Below are positions 50,774-61,375 of a stretch of DNA of 64,000 nt, piece after piece (position 1 is the stretch's first letter; the number at the start of each line of letters is the position of its first letter). The position numbers and the translations under genes were made by a program. The stretch comes from Ipomoea triloba (taxonomy: Eukaryota; Streptophyta; Magnoliopsida; Solanales; Convolvulaceae), in contig NC_044922.1 in the NCBI RefSeq assembly GCF_003576645.1, positions 277,248 to 341,247 of the forward strand, in the 5' to 3' direction. Below the pieces are notes generated by a model, which searched no databases, was not told where the DNA came from, and saw only the letters and a program-made list of their open reading frames with translations.

Positions 50774-51440
50774 TCATACTGAGTTCATACATAAAACAGC
50801 AGAAAGAAAATAAGGAATTGAATCAAAATAGTCAGCTCTCATGTCCTCAGCAAAAGTAAGAGCATTCCGAGCAAGAGCATGAGCCACCGCATTACCACCA
50901 CGGGGAATATGACGAAAGTGAACCATGGATAGCAGACGCAACAAAGCACGAATATCGTCAATGATGGAACCAAAAGGTGAAATATTCGAACCATCCCTGA
51001 CCGCATGTGTAACCAGTTGTGCATCTGTTTCAAGAACAACCCTTTGCCACCCCTTCTCTTTAATCCAACTCAAAGCTTCCCTAGCCCCCATTGCCTCAGC
51101 CTCGCGAACCGTATACAAACCCCCCTTGGCAAACATTACCACACCCAACACAGTCCCATCCCCTGCCCGGACACACCATCCAAAACCCATGCGGCTCCTC
51201 TCATAGTCCATTGCTGCATCAATACTTATAAATATAGCATCATGGGGTATAGAAACAGCAAGCTGCTCAGTGGACTGCAGAACTTTCATGAGAGTATTAG
51301 CACGAACCTCCTGCCAACTTCCAATATAGGTGAGAGCTCTGAACACAATTGTACCCGGGTCCGCCGAAGTATGATTCCAGACTATAGCATTTCTGGCTTC
51401 CCAGATCGCCCAACATACCGACACCACCTTTTCGATACTG
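50774..51440 (-). mobile_element. LINE-type retrotransposon remnant: C-terminal RNase H domain
   Basis: An open frame of 217 residues (51427-50774) starts within CWAIWEARNAIVW, the linker typical of plant LINE reverse transcriptases. It continues into an RVT_3/RNase H domain: SIDAAMDYERSRMGFGW (first catalytic Asp), REAEAMGAREAL (Glu), VVLETDAQLV (Asp) and HIPRGGNAVAHALAR near the end, where plant non-LTR elements often have Asn in place of the last Asp. The reverse transcriptase and endonuclease are absent, so this is a 5'-truncated or fragmentary copy, although it has kept an open frame. Confidence 0.8.
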
Positions 51441-52511
51441 AATCGAATTTTAAATATTCAACTATCCAATCTATCTTATGACAACTATTATATTCATATA
51501 TTCTATTCTAATAGTGTGTGTGACGGGAGTCGATCGATCAGGAAGGTCATGCCACCACTGGCTCCATCAGGTTGTGATTTGTCTTGAATAATACTTACAC
51601 TCTCCCAAAAGTTTAATTTTCATCATTCTTAGCTTTTTCAGAGTTCTAATAGAAGTAATGAATAACAAGAGTATGTCAAGATATGATGATTCTTGAAACA
51701 TAATGCATTGTAGCAAGTTTGGTTTATTGTTGCAAATTAATTAAATTTTGATTTCTCGCTACATGTACATGTTGGTTTTATGATCACCAAAATAGTCAAT
51801 CGGCGGACCAACACTACAGAAAACTCACATTGAATACTCCCGGAAAATTGTTTTATTGCTCTTGTATGTGTGAAAAATGCCTAACCGATGTTCAGAGTTT
51901 CTTTCTCCTATTTATACAAGGAAAAAGAAGTCTAGCTAAATTAGATAAGCTCAATCAACAATAAATACATTTAATTCTTTTCCTTATTGCTCTCAGATTT
52001 TCCTCCATCTTTCGAGAGATCCACACCGAATCTTATTCCAGATATGATCCGGGGTAGTCACTCGACGGGTCAACACAACCGATCTAATGAAAAATAAAAT
52101 GTAAAAAATATATGGAAACAAGAGCTTTATTTATTGTATTTTGTACATGTAATACTATGTAAAGAAGCCAATAGTAAATAGGTGATAATGGTGATAAATG
52201 GGTGATTAATGGGACGTAATAGGTGATAAATGGGAAATAAGTGTGTTATAACTTGGGTAATAAAGGGGTAGTTAATTGGGGGCTTAAGAAAGAATAATTA
52301 GCTAGCTAGCTAGGGAGCGGATTGGTCACATCCTGAGTGTTGACTACCGAGTTTGAGACCTGAATACTTGTTAAGTAGTACTTGTCGGGTGCTTATGCTA
52401 AGTATCCATCTCAGTAATCATAGTAATCAATATACATGCAAGGCCACTTAATGTTGAATGTATATATAAATAAAATTAATGAAATAGGGCATGAAACTGG
52501 ACCCACCAACA

Positions 52512-52580
52512 TAATCTGTGAACCATTCGTTCTCTGACTCCAAAATGGGCCATCAAAAGGCCGATCGAACATATGTAATA
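52512..52580 (-). pseudogene. Relic of a DUF594 exon
   Basis: The + strand stretch CAAAATGGGCCATCAAAAGG is the complement of codons for the LLMAHFGL motif in copies A and E. The match continues for about ten more bases on each side with indels, and the frame is broken by a small insertion. No other part of the gene is recognisable nearby, so this is a leftover of an additional array member between D and E. Confidence 0.6.
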
Positions 52581-52825
52581 ATAAAGAACATGATATATGT
52601 ACTCTTTCTATATAATTCCTGCCATGAAGTATATATAACTCCCTTACAGCACGTTTGGTTCACGGAATGAATTTTAAAGGAATAGGAATACTATTCCATA
52701 AGGAATGGAATAGGTTGCGTTTGGTTCGCGGAAGGAATAGACTTGGGAATTGTATTCCAGCGTTTGGTTCGCGGAAAGAATAGAAATGGAATATATATTT
52801 AAAAGACATAAATGCCCTTGTACAA

Positions 52826-52826
<1 letters not shown>

Positions 52827-52858
<32 letters not shown>

Positions 52859-52883
52859 TATTATTATTATTATTATTATGATT

Positions 52884-52919
<36 letters not shown>

Positions 52920-52936
52920 ATTATTATTATTATTAT
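52827..52936. repeat. Compound (TAA)n-(TTA)n-(GTT)n-(ATT)n microsatellite
   Basis: Uninterrupted trinucleotide runs follow one another. The TAA and TTA runs are complementary and could fold into a hairpin. Confidence 0.9.
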
Positions 52937-53096
52937 GTATAATTGCAGCAAAACGTTTTGGACTCCATTACCATGACCATACAAGCACATTATATGCAAG
53001 ATGATTACAAAAATATGCATGAATTGGGATATCAAAAATTTATAAGGAATATTACTGATAACTATACAATAATTGGAAGCATAGAGAATAGAAGAC

Positions 53097-53409
53097 TCAA
53101 AAATAAACCCTAAAAACCTCCACGTTTACACTCTTAGAACTCCCTTCCCCAAACGGCCGCTCAAAGTCGCCGCCCCAATCTTCCCACTCATCCTCCGGAA
53201 TCCGCATGATCTCCTCGGCGAACTTCTGGTCGTGAATCCGACGGTGAAGATCGTCTCGGATTTTCTTGAACTCCGTCACCGAAGGCTTCCTGGAGTTGGA
53301 GGTGGAATGCGAATTCGAAGTCGGACTCCATGGCTTCCGCCGCCATGAGTTCACGGCGTTGCGCGGTGGCGAGAGCTTGGAGGTCGTCGGAGTTTGTACC
53401 AACCGACAT
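53097..53409 (-). pseudogene. Captured fragment resembling the N-terminus of a plant RBR-type E3 ligase
   Basis: The - strand begins with an ATG at 53409 and reads DDLQALATAQRRELMAAEAM and FAFHLQLQEAF. It then shifts one frame near 53270, where the other frame continues as KKIRDDLHRRIHDQKFAEEI, EDEWEDWGGDFERPFGEGSS and FRVYF before a stop. Both parts resemble, from memory, the region before the RING-IBR-RING of plant RBR ligases, with the spacer between them lost. The fragment is far more GC-rich than its surroundings and lies wholly inside the TIR element. A translation-competent product of about 73 residues is possible but not supported. Confidence 0.5.
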
Positions 53410-53790
53410 TATACTGCGCTTTGTTTGGTGATCGGTGATGCGATGAGTTTTAGGTTTAGGTGTGCGAGTGTGCGACAGAGAGATGATGCGATGAATTCAA
53501 TCTGGAAAAAAAATGATGCGATGAATTCAATCTGGAAAAAAATGAGCTCTAAAAATTTTTAGGTTTAAATAAGGGTAAAAAAGAAATAATAAAAAATACC
53601 TATTCCTGAGCTCTCAGGAATAGGTTAATACCGGGGGGCCCTGGTAATAGCTATTACCCTTGCAAGGGTAATAGCTCATTTCCAGGAACATTATTCCTGG
53701 GAATACAATTGCGAACCAAACAACGGAATAGGTTATTACTAGTAATGCTATGTCATTCCCTACCTATTCCGTGAACCAAACAACCCATTA

Positions 53791-54253
53791 GTTTGATTGA
53801 AATGAGACTTGAATACGAGACCTTCCTTTTTTTTTTTTTTTTTGGTAAATTTACAGGGTCTTCCTTTTTCAATATTGCTTATTTGTGTTGTTTTGTTTAC
53901 CATGCATGGTAAATGCATAGAGCAGCAATATTAAGTATTTATAAAAAGATATTTGATAAATAAATATGCAATCTTATAAAAAAAACACAATATACAATTT
54001 ATTTATTTTTTTGAAACCACACAATATACAATTTAAATGAAAAATGACACAACCCTTTAATAAGAGTACAGTACAGTACACATTCACTCACTCGGATCTT
54101 CATGTTCATCCTAAGACCCTAAAATAAATTAAACTTTAAAGATATAACTTTGATTTCATCGTACCAGTTGGATATGATCACCCACACTTTTTACACATAC
54201 ATACGGAGGAATATAATAATAAGCATTATTATATACCCAGTATATAGCCAATC
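53791..54253. other. Intergenic spacer downstream of copy E
   Basis: AT-rich with a poly(T) tract near 53828-53843. No feature recognised. Confidence 0.5.
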
Positions 54254-54316
54254 AAGGACCTTGTGGTCTAGTGGTATAAGTTACTTTCCGGAGGTTGTGG
54301 GTTTGAGTCTTAGATT
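54254..54316 (+). mobile_element. SINE tRNA-like head overlapping the 3' end of copy E
   Basis: On the + strand: GACCTTGTGGTCTAGTGGT (A-box) followed by GGGTTTGAGTCTTAG (B-box), matching the heads of SINEs at 61.2 and 62.0 kb. The SINE body is missing. Read antisense it supplies the last dozen codons and the stop of copy E. Confidence 0.65.
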
Positions 54317-57067
54317 TGTGCAAATGTCATGGTAGAGTTGAAATGAAGGTTTGCTCAGATTTGTGCAGATCTCATTGTGGAATTGAAATGAACGCTCGAA
54401 TTTGAGGCTTTGTTGTAGCCCAAAATGAGCCATCAAAAGGCGAACAAATGTATAAAACTGTCCACCTCTGTTGAGGTAGTAAACATCTCCTCTACAATGG
54501 GTGGAGGCATAGACCAGCAACCCTACCCACACTTCACTCAGACCTTCCCAAAACACCTTACTACGCTGCTGCTGCTCCTCATTATTGCCAGCTTCTAGAT
54601 CTTTTTGCTGCTGCTGCTTATCATTGCCAGCTTTTGGATCTATTTGTATGATCATTGCCGCTGCAAGATCAACAGCGGCCTTAAGCAACACTGGTTTCTC
54701 GTGATTATCACTCTCGTGATTATCCTTCAATTGTTCATCATTGCAGCTACTGTACTTGTTCTCCTTTGTCAGGCATGGATCTTCACATGCCCTTGGCTGT
54801 TCAACATCCTCAGTGATAGTTATCTTCTCTTTCTGATTATTATCCTCCAATTGTTCATCATTGCAGCTACTGTACTTGTTCTCCTTTGTCAGGCATGAAT
54901 CTTCACATTCCCTTTGCTGTTCAACATCAGTTTTATTCCGTCTCTTCTCCCATTCTTCATTTATCAGGTTTTGGCAGGCTTGCTTTATACTCATTCGCTT
55001 CCTACACCATCTACCTGTATTCATATATGCATGTAATTAATAAGAGAGGCCCGGTTGAAAATAAGGTTGTAAGTTGTGAGGTCACCAGTTTGGCTTTTAC
55101 ATACACTTTTATATATATATATATATAATTATGCATGGGACCATCCCGGCCAACTTGAGTAGGGTAAGTGTAGGGCCTTTTTTCTTTTTTTTTCTTTAAT
55201 TTGCGTGACCGGTAAATAAGTGAGACCTTATCAAAATATAAATAAATTGAGAATTAAAGAAAAATTACAAAATACTTAATTTTAAGCCAATATAATCACA
55301 ATACATATACTAACTATTAGGCGTAGGACCAGACTAGGGACCCCCAAAACTTTGGGGCCTGTGCTGTTGCACCTAAAATCTGGCCCTGGGTAAGTGGTAT
55401 GTACCTTTATCTGGTGGATTGAAGGTAGAGTGGAGGTGGCCAAAGGTGTAGTTGACTTGTTCCTCACAAATATCTTTGAATCTCATTCCTATACTTCCCG
55501 GCAGTGTGGACGTGATATTCCCCTCCAACACTAGAAGGTACGCCAAATATTGGGAGATTTGTATGCAAAATTTTGCTTTTTTTTCTTCTTCTTCATCATC
55601 AGCGGCGGTGAGGTGGTAGCATATCTCAGTAGCAACATGCAAGATTAACACACACGTGGCATAGTCGTCCATGTTCCCATGATAAAGATCCTCCTCCTTC
55701 TGCTGCTGCTGCTGGTGGGAGTTTGCCACCCTTTGGATGTACTTGAAAACCAATTCCTTTAACCTGTCTTCAACCTCGGCGGTTTCAGTGTACAGACAGG
55801 AATCAATAGCTTCCCTGAGGTAATAGAATTCCGGTTTGAGCTCTGCCCATTTCAACCGTCCTCTCGAGTGCCTCACCAAACTGTACTGTATAATCTTCCC
55901 TGACCAACGCTTATTCACAAAAAGTTTGAGTCCACAATGAATGACTGGGAGAATTATGTTGCTCACCACCTCCGATGCTGTTGCCTTCCCCTTCTCCTCC
56001 GATGCTGTTGCCTTATAACAAGAAGAATTCATTATTTTAACGATTGTCCAGTGGCTAAATATGAGATTAAGGAGAGCTAACTGGTCGAGTAGAAGCGCAC
56101 AGCCCAGCAAGCAGTAGGTAATACCAATGACACTAGGGTGAAGTTGGTGTTTGGAATGGCAGAAGAAGATGACCGTCACGGTTATAAGTAAAGCATGACA
56201 AACAAACCGCCATATGCACCAGAAGTAGTTATCCTTCCAGTACTCCACCGCAACCATCTTGGTGAACATGCCCTCATACATGAAGTAGAGTTCCATTTCC
56301 ATCACTTTAAACGCTACTTTCACTTCTTCATCATCTTCTAGCTTTCTGAACCACTCCATCTCCGTCGTATCCTTGTTGATAATAAACGTGTGATCAATGA
56401 TGAAGCCTTTGAATGTTTGGTACAACTCGTAACCCCTCCTTACAATCTCCAACTCCTCATCAAGACCACTCACCATCCTTGTTGTTTTCTTCCCGACGTT
56501 CCTTGCCCGCTCCAGCATGGACCACCTCACGAAATCGGGAGACGCAAACTGGAGAGAGAAGATGCGTTCAAAGCACTTGACGATTCCGACCAGGAAGACG
56601 ATGGCCGTGGGGAGCAGCCATTCGCTATCCAGGATTCGGTATTGGTACAACACCACCAAAACTGAGCACCCCTGAACCACTATGGTGAGCACATGGCGGT
56701 GCCATAAATTGTTGTCCTCCACCGACAGTGCAGTGATGGTGTGAGGCCCGCCCAGGTGCACAAGCAGAAACGGCGCCCATAAAGGATACACCGCATATTC
56801 TTTTTTCTCTTTTGCTGCGTCGTGGTAGTAGATGAGAGATAAGGCGAAGGTGGAAAAGAAGATTGCCATTAAATACACGAGCCAGATCACCACATGCATC
56901 AATCCGTTGTTTGACCATCTTCTCATCGGCGCAATGAAAACCAGTATAATTTGGATGAGGAGGCTACCCATAACGTAGCATTCCAGGTTCCAATGTTCCA
57001 ATATGTTTAGAAACGCATACCTCTTCATGCTCGCTCGATATATATGATCTTCAATGCACCAACACAC
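54281..57067 (-). CDS. DUF4220-DUF594 membrane protein, array copy E
   Basis: Exons 57067-55405 and 55014-54281 with a phase-1 intron encode up to 798 residues. An in-frame ATG at 57028 (MKRYAFLNILEHWNLEC) aligns better with the starts of A-D and may be the true one. Exon 1 carries LWAPFLLVHLGGPHTITAL, EDNNLWHRH, ELYFMYEGMFTKMVAVEYW, a central membrane pair and ITSTLPGSIGMRFKDICEEQ. Exon 2 has a linker with two nearly identical units around CLTKENKYSSCNDEQL, Gln-rich runs, then DUF594 (FWEGLSEVWVGLLVYASTHC; RGGQFYTFVRLLMAHFGL). The C-terminus contains a duplicated ICTNL-type segment and ends in residues encoded by an antisense SINE (LRLKPTTSGK). It is closest to copy A. Function is unknown. 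Confidence 0.87.
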
Positions 57068-58755
57068 CCAGCTTCAATTTTATTATTATTTATCATACTT
57101 ACTAAACATCCTATTTATATATATATATTGATTCTCCGATTCTCACCATCATACTATTCTTTTTTTTTTTTTTTGAATGAACTATATTCCACCTAGCTAG
57201 TATTTGTTAATGTTAATGCTATCAATAGTTAGAAAAAATTCCCTAGGCTAGGCAGGAATTAATCAGTCCCTAGGTGCTTGTTTTTTTTTTTTTTAAGACT
57301 TGATAATTATAAAATACATGCTTGAAAACATTGCTAGGGGCTCATCAGGCACTAGGGGAGCGCCTAGATCCTAGGACGCCTAAGCGGGAATTAATCGGGG
57401 CCTAGTGTATTTTTTTTTTTTTTTAAATTTGTTTAAGTATTTTCAATTTTTTAAAGAGTAATAATAATTGTAAATTATATAATACTTTAATAGTTAAAAC
57501 TAAAATATTAAATATTAACCTAAAAAATATCTAGAGTTTGTACAATTATTTAGCTCAAAATGATGTTGTTTTGAGTGAAATAACTCATTTTAAAAGGAAG
57601 GGAACAATAGTTAATTGGCCAACTAGATGACCTAATCGGTGCCTAAGAGACCTAGACGGTCAGTGCCTAGTCGGCCGCCTAATTGGCCAACCGCTTAGAC
57701 CACCCATTATGGTGATACGCTAGACGACCAGCCATCACCTAGCGGTGCCTAGGCAGAATTTTTGCAAGACTGATGTTATCTTAACTCAACGAAGACTAAC
57801 TAGCAGGCATCAAAAGTGCATATATTATACTATATTGCTGCTAATAATTAAATGAGTGAGTAAACTTGATAATTATAAAATACATGCTTGAAAACATTGC
57901 TAGGGGCTCATCAGGCACTATGGGAGCGTCTAGACCCTAGGACGCTTAAGCGGGGATTAATCGGGGCCTAGTGTATTTTTTATTTTTTAAAAATTTGTTT
58001 AAGTATTTCCAATTTTTTAAAGACTAATAATAATTATAAATTATATAATATTTTAATAGTTAAAACTAAAATATTAAATATTAACCTACAAAATATCTAG
58101 AGTTTGTACCGTTATTTCACTCAAAACGATGTTGTTTTGAGTGAAATAACCAATAAAAAAAAGAATAACAATAGTTAATTGGCCGACTAGGCTACCTAGT
58201 AGGTCTAGTCGGCGTTTAGGAGGCTTAGGCGGTCAGTGCCTAAGCGGCCTAGCCGGCCAGCCGCCTAGACCACCATTTAAGGTGATACGCTAAGCGGTCG
58301 ACCGGCGCCTAGCGCCTAGGCGGGATTGTTGCAACACTGATAAAATATTTAATACCTTAATAGTCAATTTTAAAATATTTAATATTAACCTTAAAAACAT
58401 TTAGAGTTTGAACAATTTAGGACTCAAAACTATGTCATTTTGAGTGAAATAACTCATTTTAAAATAAAGGGAGCAATAGTTAATTGGCCGACTAGACAAC
58501 CTAATGGTTGGGTGCCTACTAAGCCTAGGAGGCCGCCTAGACCACCGATTATGGTGATACGCTAGGCGGTCGGCTAGCACCTAGCGCCTAGGCACCGATG
58601 CAAAATTTTTGCAAGACTGATGTTATCCTAACTCTACGAAGACTAACTAGCAGGCATCAAAAGTACATATAGTGCATGGATATGATCTTTAATTTACTTT
58701 AATGTATAGAACTATACTATATTGCTGCTAATAATTAAATGAGTGAGTAAGCTTA
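57068..58755. repeat. Copy E leader intron filled with CCTAGGCG-type repeats
   Basis: Between the E start codon and a splice donor at about 58756 lie three related repeat copies (about 57296-57770, 57865-58340, 58341-58617). They share TTGATAATTATAAAATACATG, GGGGCCTAGTGTATTTT, GAGTGAAATAAC and many GCCTAGGCGG/CTAGGCGCC palindromic phrases. A flank sequence (57772-57866) recurs at 58618-58752, so at least one large tandem duplication occurred. Confidence 0.6.
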
Positions 58756-59170
58756 CCTGCTGGATGGCTATCTTGGCTTTTGTGGGTTGCCCTTATTTAG
58801 CTTATGCTTGTGTACGTGTTTTTGTTATTAGTCTTTATGGATAGAAACTTGTATTTATAAGACAAGCTACTCAAGCTAACTGTCGCTCACAGTGTTCCTT
58901 AATATAATTCAAACACAAAATATTATTTTAAAATGACCAAACTTTATGTGAGAGGGGTTGAAATATTTTTAATTATACGAGTCAACATATGCATGCATCG
59001 CAGGCCTAAATTACGTTACCTGTCTCACGTATTGAGACTCACAAGTACTATTCTTCCAAAATTATTAGCTTACCTTTAACAATACATTGCATATACTTTA
59101 TTCTCTTCTATTCCCCACCATATATACATGAGTCGTTTCACGAGTGTATCATTATATTATTGAATTTTAT
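58753..59170 (-). promoter_or_regulatory. Leader exon, splice donor and upstream region of copy E
   Basis: A donor CAG|GTAAGCTTAC (- strand) near 58757 matches those of B and C. A TATA candidate (TATAAATAC, - strand) lies near 58853. Upstream, 'CAAGCTACTCAAGCTAACTG' and TTCAAACACAAAA weakly match the array block. Confidence 0.45.
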
Positions 59171-59729
59171 ATTCTTTTATCAAACTTTATTCTCTTCTAG
59201 TACCCACCATGCATGCATGTGTTTCACGATTGGATCGTTAAATTTCTTTTTTTTTTTTTATCAAAGACTTACGTATTGTAGTATTATTAGTTGATTTAAA
59301 AGAAACTTCTTAATTAATTTATAACATGTCACATTATAAATTTTTAGTCTACTTTGCATCTAATACTTTCTTTTTTACCTATCAATAATATCGGCCTAAA
59401 GTAGAACAACTTGCAACGCAAAAAGTTATTGCATGCATATTGGTTTGCGCATTTTTAATACATATCTATATTAAATTTTGTCCAAAAGGCACCAATAATA
59501 TTAGCAAAAATAATCTAGTTTAAACCCTTTCGAGGATTTTCATAGACCTATAGCCTTGACATATATAAAAGGGCCAGGGTTGTAGATAATGTTGAAAAAA
59601 TTTCTCAACAATAATATACTTTCCTTGGAAAATATAATTCAAGTCCCAATACATACCAATAAAAATTCAAGACGTGTGATATTCACCATGTGCCTCTTCA
59701 CTGGTACACAGTTGAATAAACTTGGAAAA
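59171..59729. other. Intergenic AT-rich DNA
   Basis: No gene or recognisable element apart from short homopolymers. Confidence 0.5.
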
Positions 59730-59925
59730 TGTATCAAATTGGCCCCTTAAGTTGGATGGATAGTGCAATTAGGCCTCCTAACTGAAAAAAAAAAAATCTT
59801 CATTCAAGCCCCATATAAAAGTGCAATTGAGTTCTAAATGATTTGTTTATCAGGTCAAATTCAGTTAGGGGGCCTAATTGCACTATCCACCCGACTTAGA
59901 GGGCCAATTTGACACTTTTTTATTT
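59730..59925. mobile_element. MITE with about 50-bp terminal inverted repeats
   Basis: The left end reads TATCAAATTGGCCCCTTAAG and the right end (59876-59925) is its near complement ending in GGCCAATTTGACACTTTT. The terminal phrase GTGCAATTAGGC / GCCTAATTGCAC is shared. A third copy of the end lies at 60857-60912. Confidence 0.65.
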
Positions 59926-60912
59926 TTATTTTATTTTTGAAAACAATTTTTTATTTATTAAAAATCTTATTTATTATAAATAAAAAATAAAAAAAATATT
60001 TAAAAAACAGTCGCCGGCCGTTTAATAATTTGGTCCTGTTGTCAAATTAATTTGTAGAATTTGTCATCAAGTGTTGGTCATACTTACTTTGTGTTACTAA
60101 GTTATTATTGATGTTGCATTTTTTGCCCATTTACTAATAAAATATTAGAGATGAAATTTATAATTTAAGTATAACTCAGGGATGAAAAGTGAGCACAAAA
60201 AGATGAAAAGTGCTACGACATTGATAACTTAAGGACAAAAAGTGAGCATGACCAATACTCAGGGACGAATTCTATGTTTGCGTTGCACTTTTCGTCCCTG
60301 AGTTATACTCCGTACTAAAATTTTAAATTTCGTCCCTAATGTTTTATTAGTAAAGGGACAAAAAGTGCAACATCAATGATAACTTAGAGACGAAAAGTGA
60401 GTATGACCAACACTTAGGTACGAATTCTACAATTACATTATTACCTATGAACGAAAAATGTAGTTTTCCGTTTTTGTTTTGTTTTATTTTTTTTAATTAT
60501 TTATAATAATTATTTTTAAATTATTTAAAATCATTATACAAAACTTCTTTAATAATATAAAAACAATTATTTTAAATAAATTTATAAATTAAAAAAGAAA
60601 AACAAAATAAAAGTCGGCAGTCCCAGCTGGACTGCCGACTTTTGCTTCTTTTTTTTAAAAAAAATTAAAAATTAAAATTATTAAAATTATTTATAAAATA
60701 CAAATTAATTTGATAGCAGGACCAAATGTGATACAAATTACAAAATTTTGCACCTAATTTCAGTCCAACGAGTAGTAACATGTTAAACAAGTCATTTAGG
60801 ACTCAATTGCACTTTTTTGTTGGCTTAAGGGGCTTGAATGAAGCTTTTGTCAGTTATAAAGCCTAATTGCACTATCCACTCGACTTAGGGAGCCAATTTG
60901 ACACTTTTTTCA
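59926..60912. mobile_element. Nested foldback region with matching right terminus
   Basis: The right side (60770-60912) is the inverse of 59730-59860 over about 130 bases, so 59730-60912 may be one long TIR element. Nested in it are two head-to-head copies (60060-60260, 60255-60450) of a second foldback family (AAAAGTGAGTATGACCAAC phrases) and a perfect 15-bp hairpin (60609-60643). Confidence 0.55.
60609..60643. repeat. Perfect 15-bp hairpin with 5-base loop
   Basis: AAAAGTCGGCAGTCC and its exact complement flank CAGCT. It is GC-rich in an AT-rich setting. The related motif GTCGCCGGCCG occurs near 60010. Confidence 0.75.
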
Positions 60913-61124
60913 ATAAACTTTCAATTCTTTTAAACATTGGAACAATATAATGGACCACTAGTAGAGAATATAATTGACCAAAAAATGCAACAATAATAGG
61001 CTTCTTTTGAAAAGATGAGCAAGGTAAGGAAAAAATAAGGGCGATTGTATTTTGAAAATATTTGAAACACTTTACGGGTTTAACTTATAAATTAGTAAAG
61101 ACGTGTGATTTAATTTTTTTTAGG

Positions 61125-61375
61125 AATAAGGGTCAAATAAGCCATTGAACTACACACTAAAATGCAATTAGGCCATTAAACTTAAAAAACATGCAATTAG
61201 ATCTCTAAACTAATCAATTTTGCCAAAGGCCTTGTAGTCAAGCGGCATAACTGTGACTCTCTCCAGTGAGAGGTCACAGGTTCAATCCCCATTCGGTGTG
61301 CTTCCATGGGTGAAAAGTTGCAAATTATATGTGGGTATCTTGGTGTGTAGTTCGATGGCCTATTTGACCCTTATT
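61125..61375. mobile_element. TIR element (33-bp arms) with a SINE inserted in it
   Basis: Arms 61125-61157 and 61343-61375 are complementary at about 31 of 33 positions (AATAAGGGTCAAATA...). Between them at 61222-61312 lies a SINE head with an A-box (TAGTCAAGCGGC) and a B-box (GGTTCAATCCC). Confidence 0.7.
61222..61312 (+). mobile_element. tRNA-derived SINE, 5' region
   Basis: GCCAAAGGCCTTGTAGTCAA begins the copy. A- and B-boxes are spaced as in tRNA genes. The body after the B-box is short and diverged from the copy at 62.0 kb. Confidence 0.6.

Larger units (their letters stand above)
50259..52646. other. Intergenic region between copy D and the Harbinger-like element
   Basis: This holds the copy D upstream block (about 50470-50620), a LINE RNase H remnant (50774-51440) and a DUF594 relic (about 52512-52580). 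The remainder is AT-rich without a supported gene. Confidence 0.55.
52644..53790. mobile_element. Harbinger/Tourist-like TIR element (about 1.14 kb) with captured gene fragment
   Basis: Ends at about 52647 and 53787 share the inverted repeat GTTTGGTTCACGGAAT and are flanked by TTA on both sides, the 3-bp target-site duplication typical of PIF/Harbinger and Tourist elements. Subterminal copies of GTTTGGTTCGCGGAA occur inside the left end and complements (GCGAACCAAACAACGG) inside the right. It carries a trinucleotide microsatellite (52827-52936) and, on the - strand, a coding-like fragment (53097-53409). No transposase is present, so it is non-autonomous. Confidence 0.75.
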
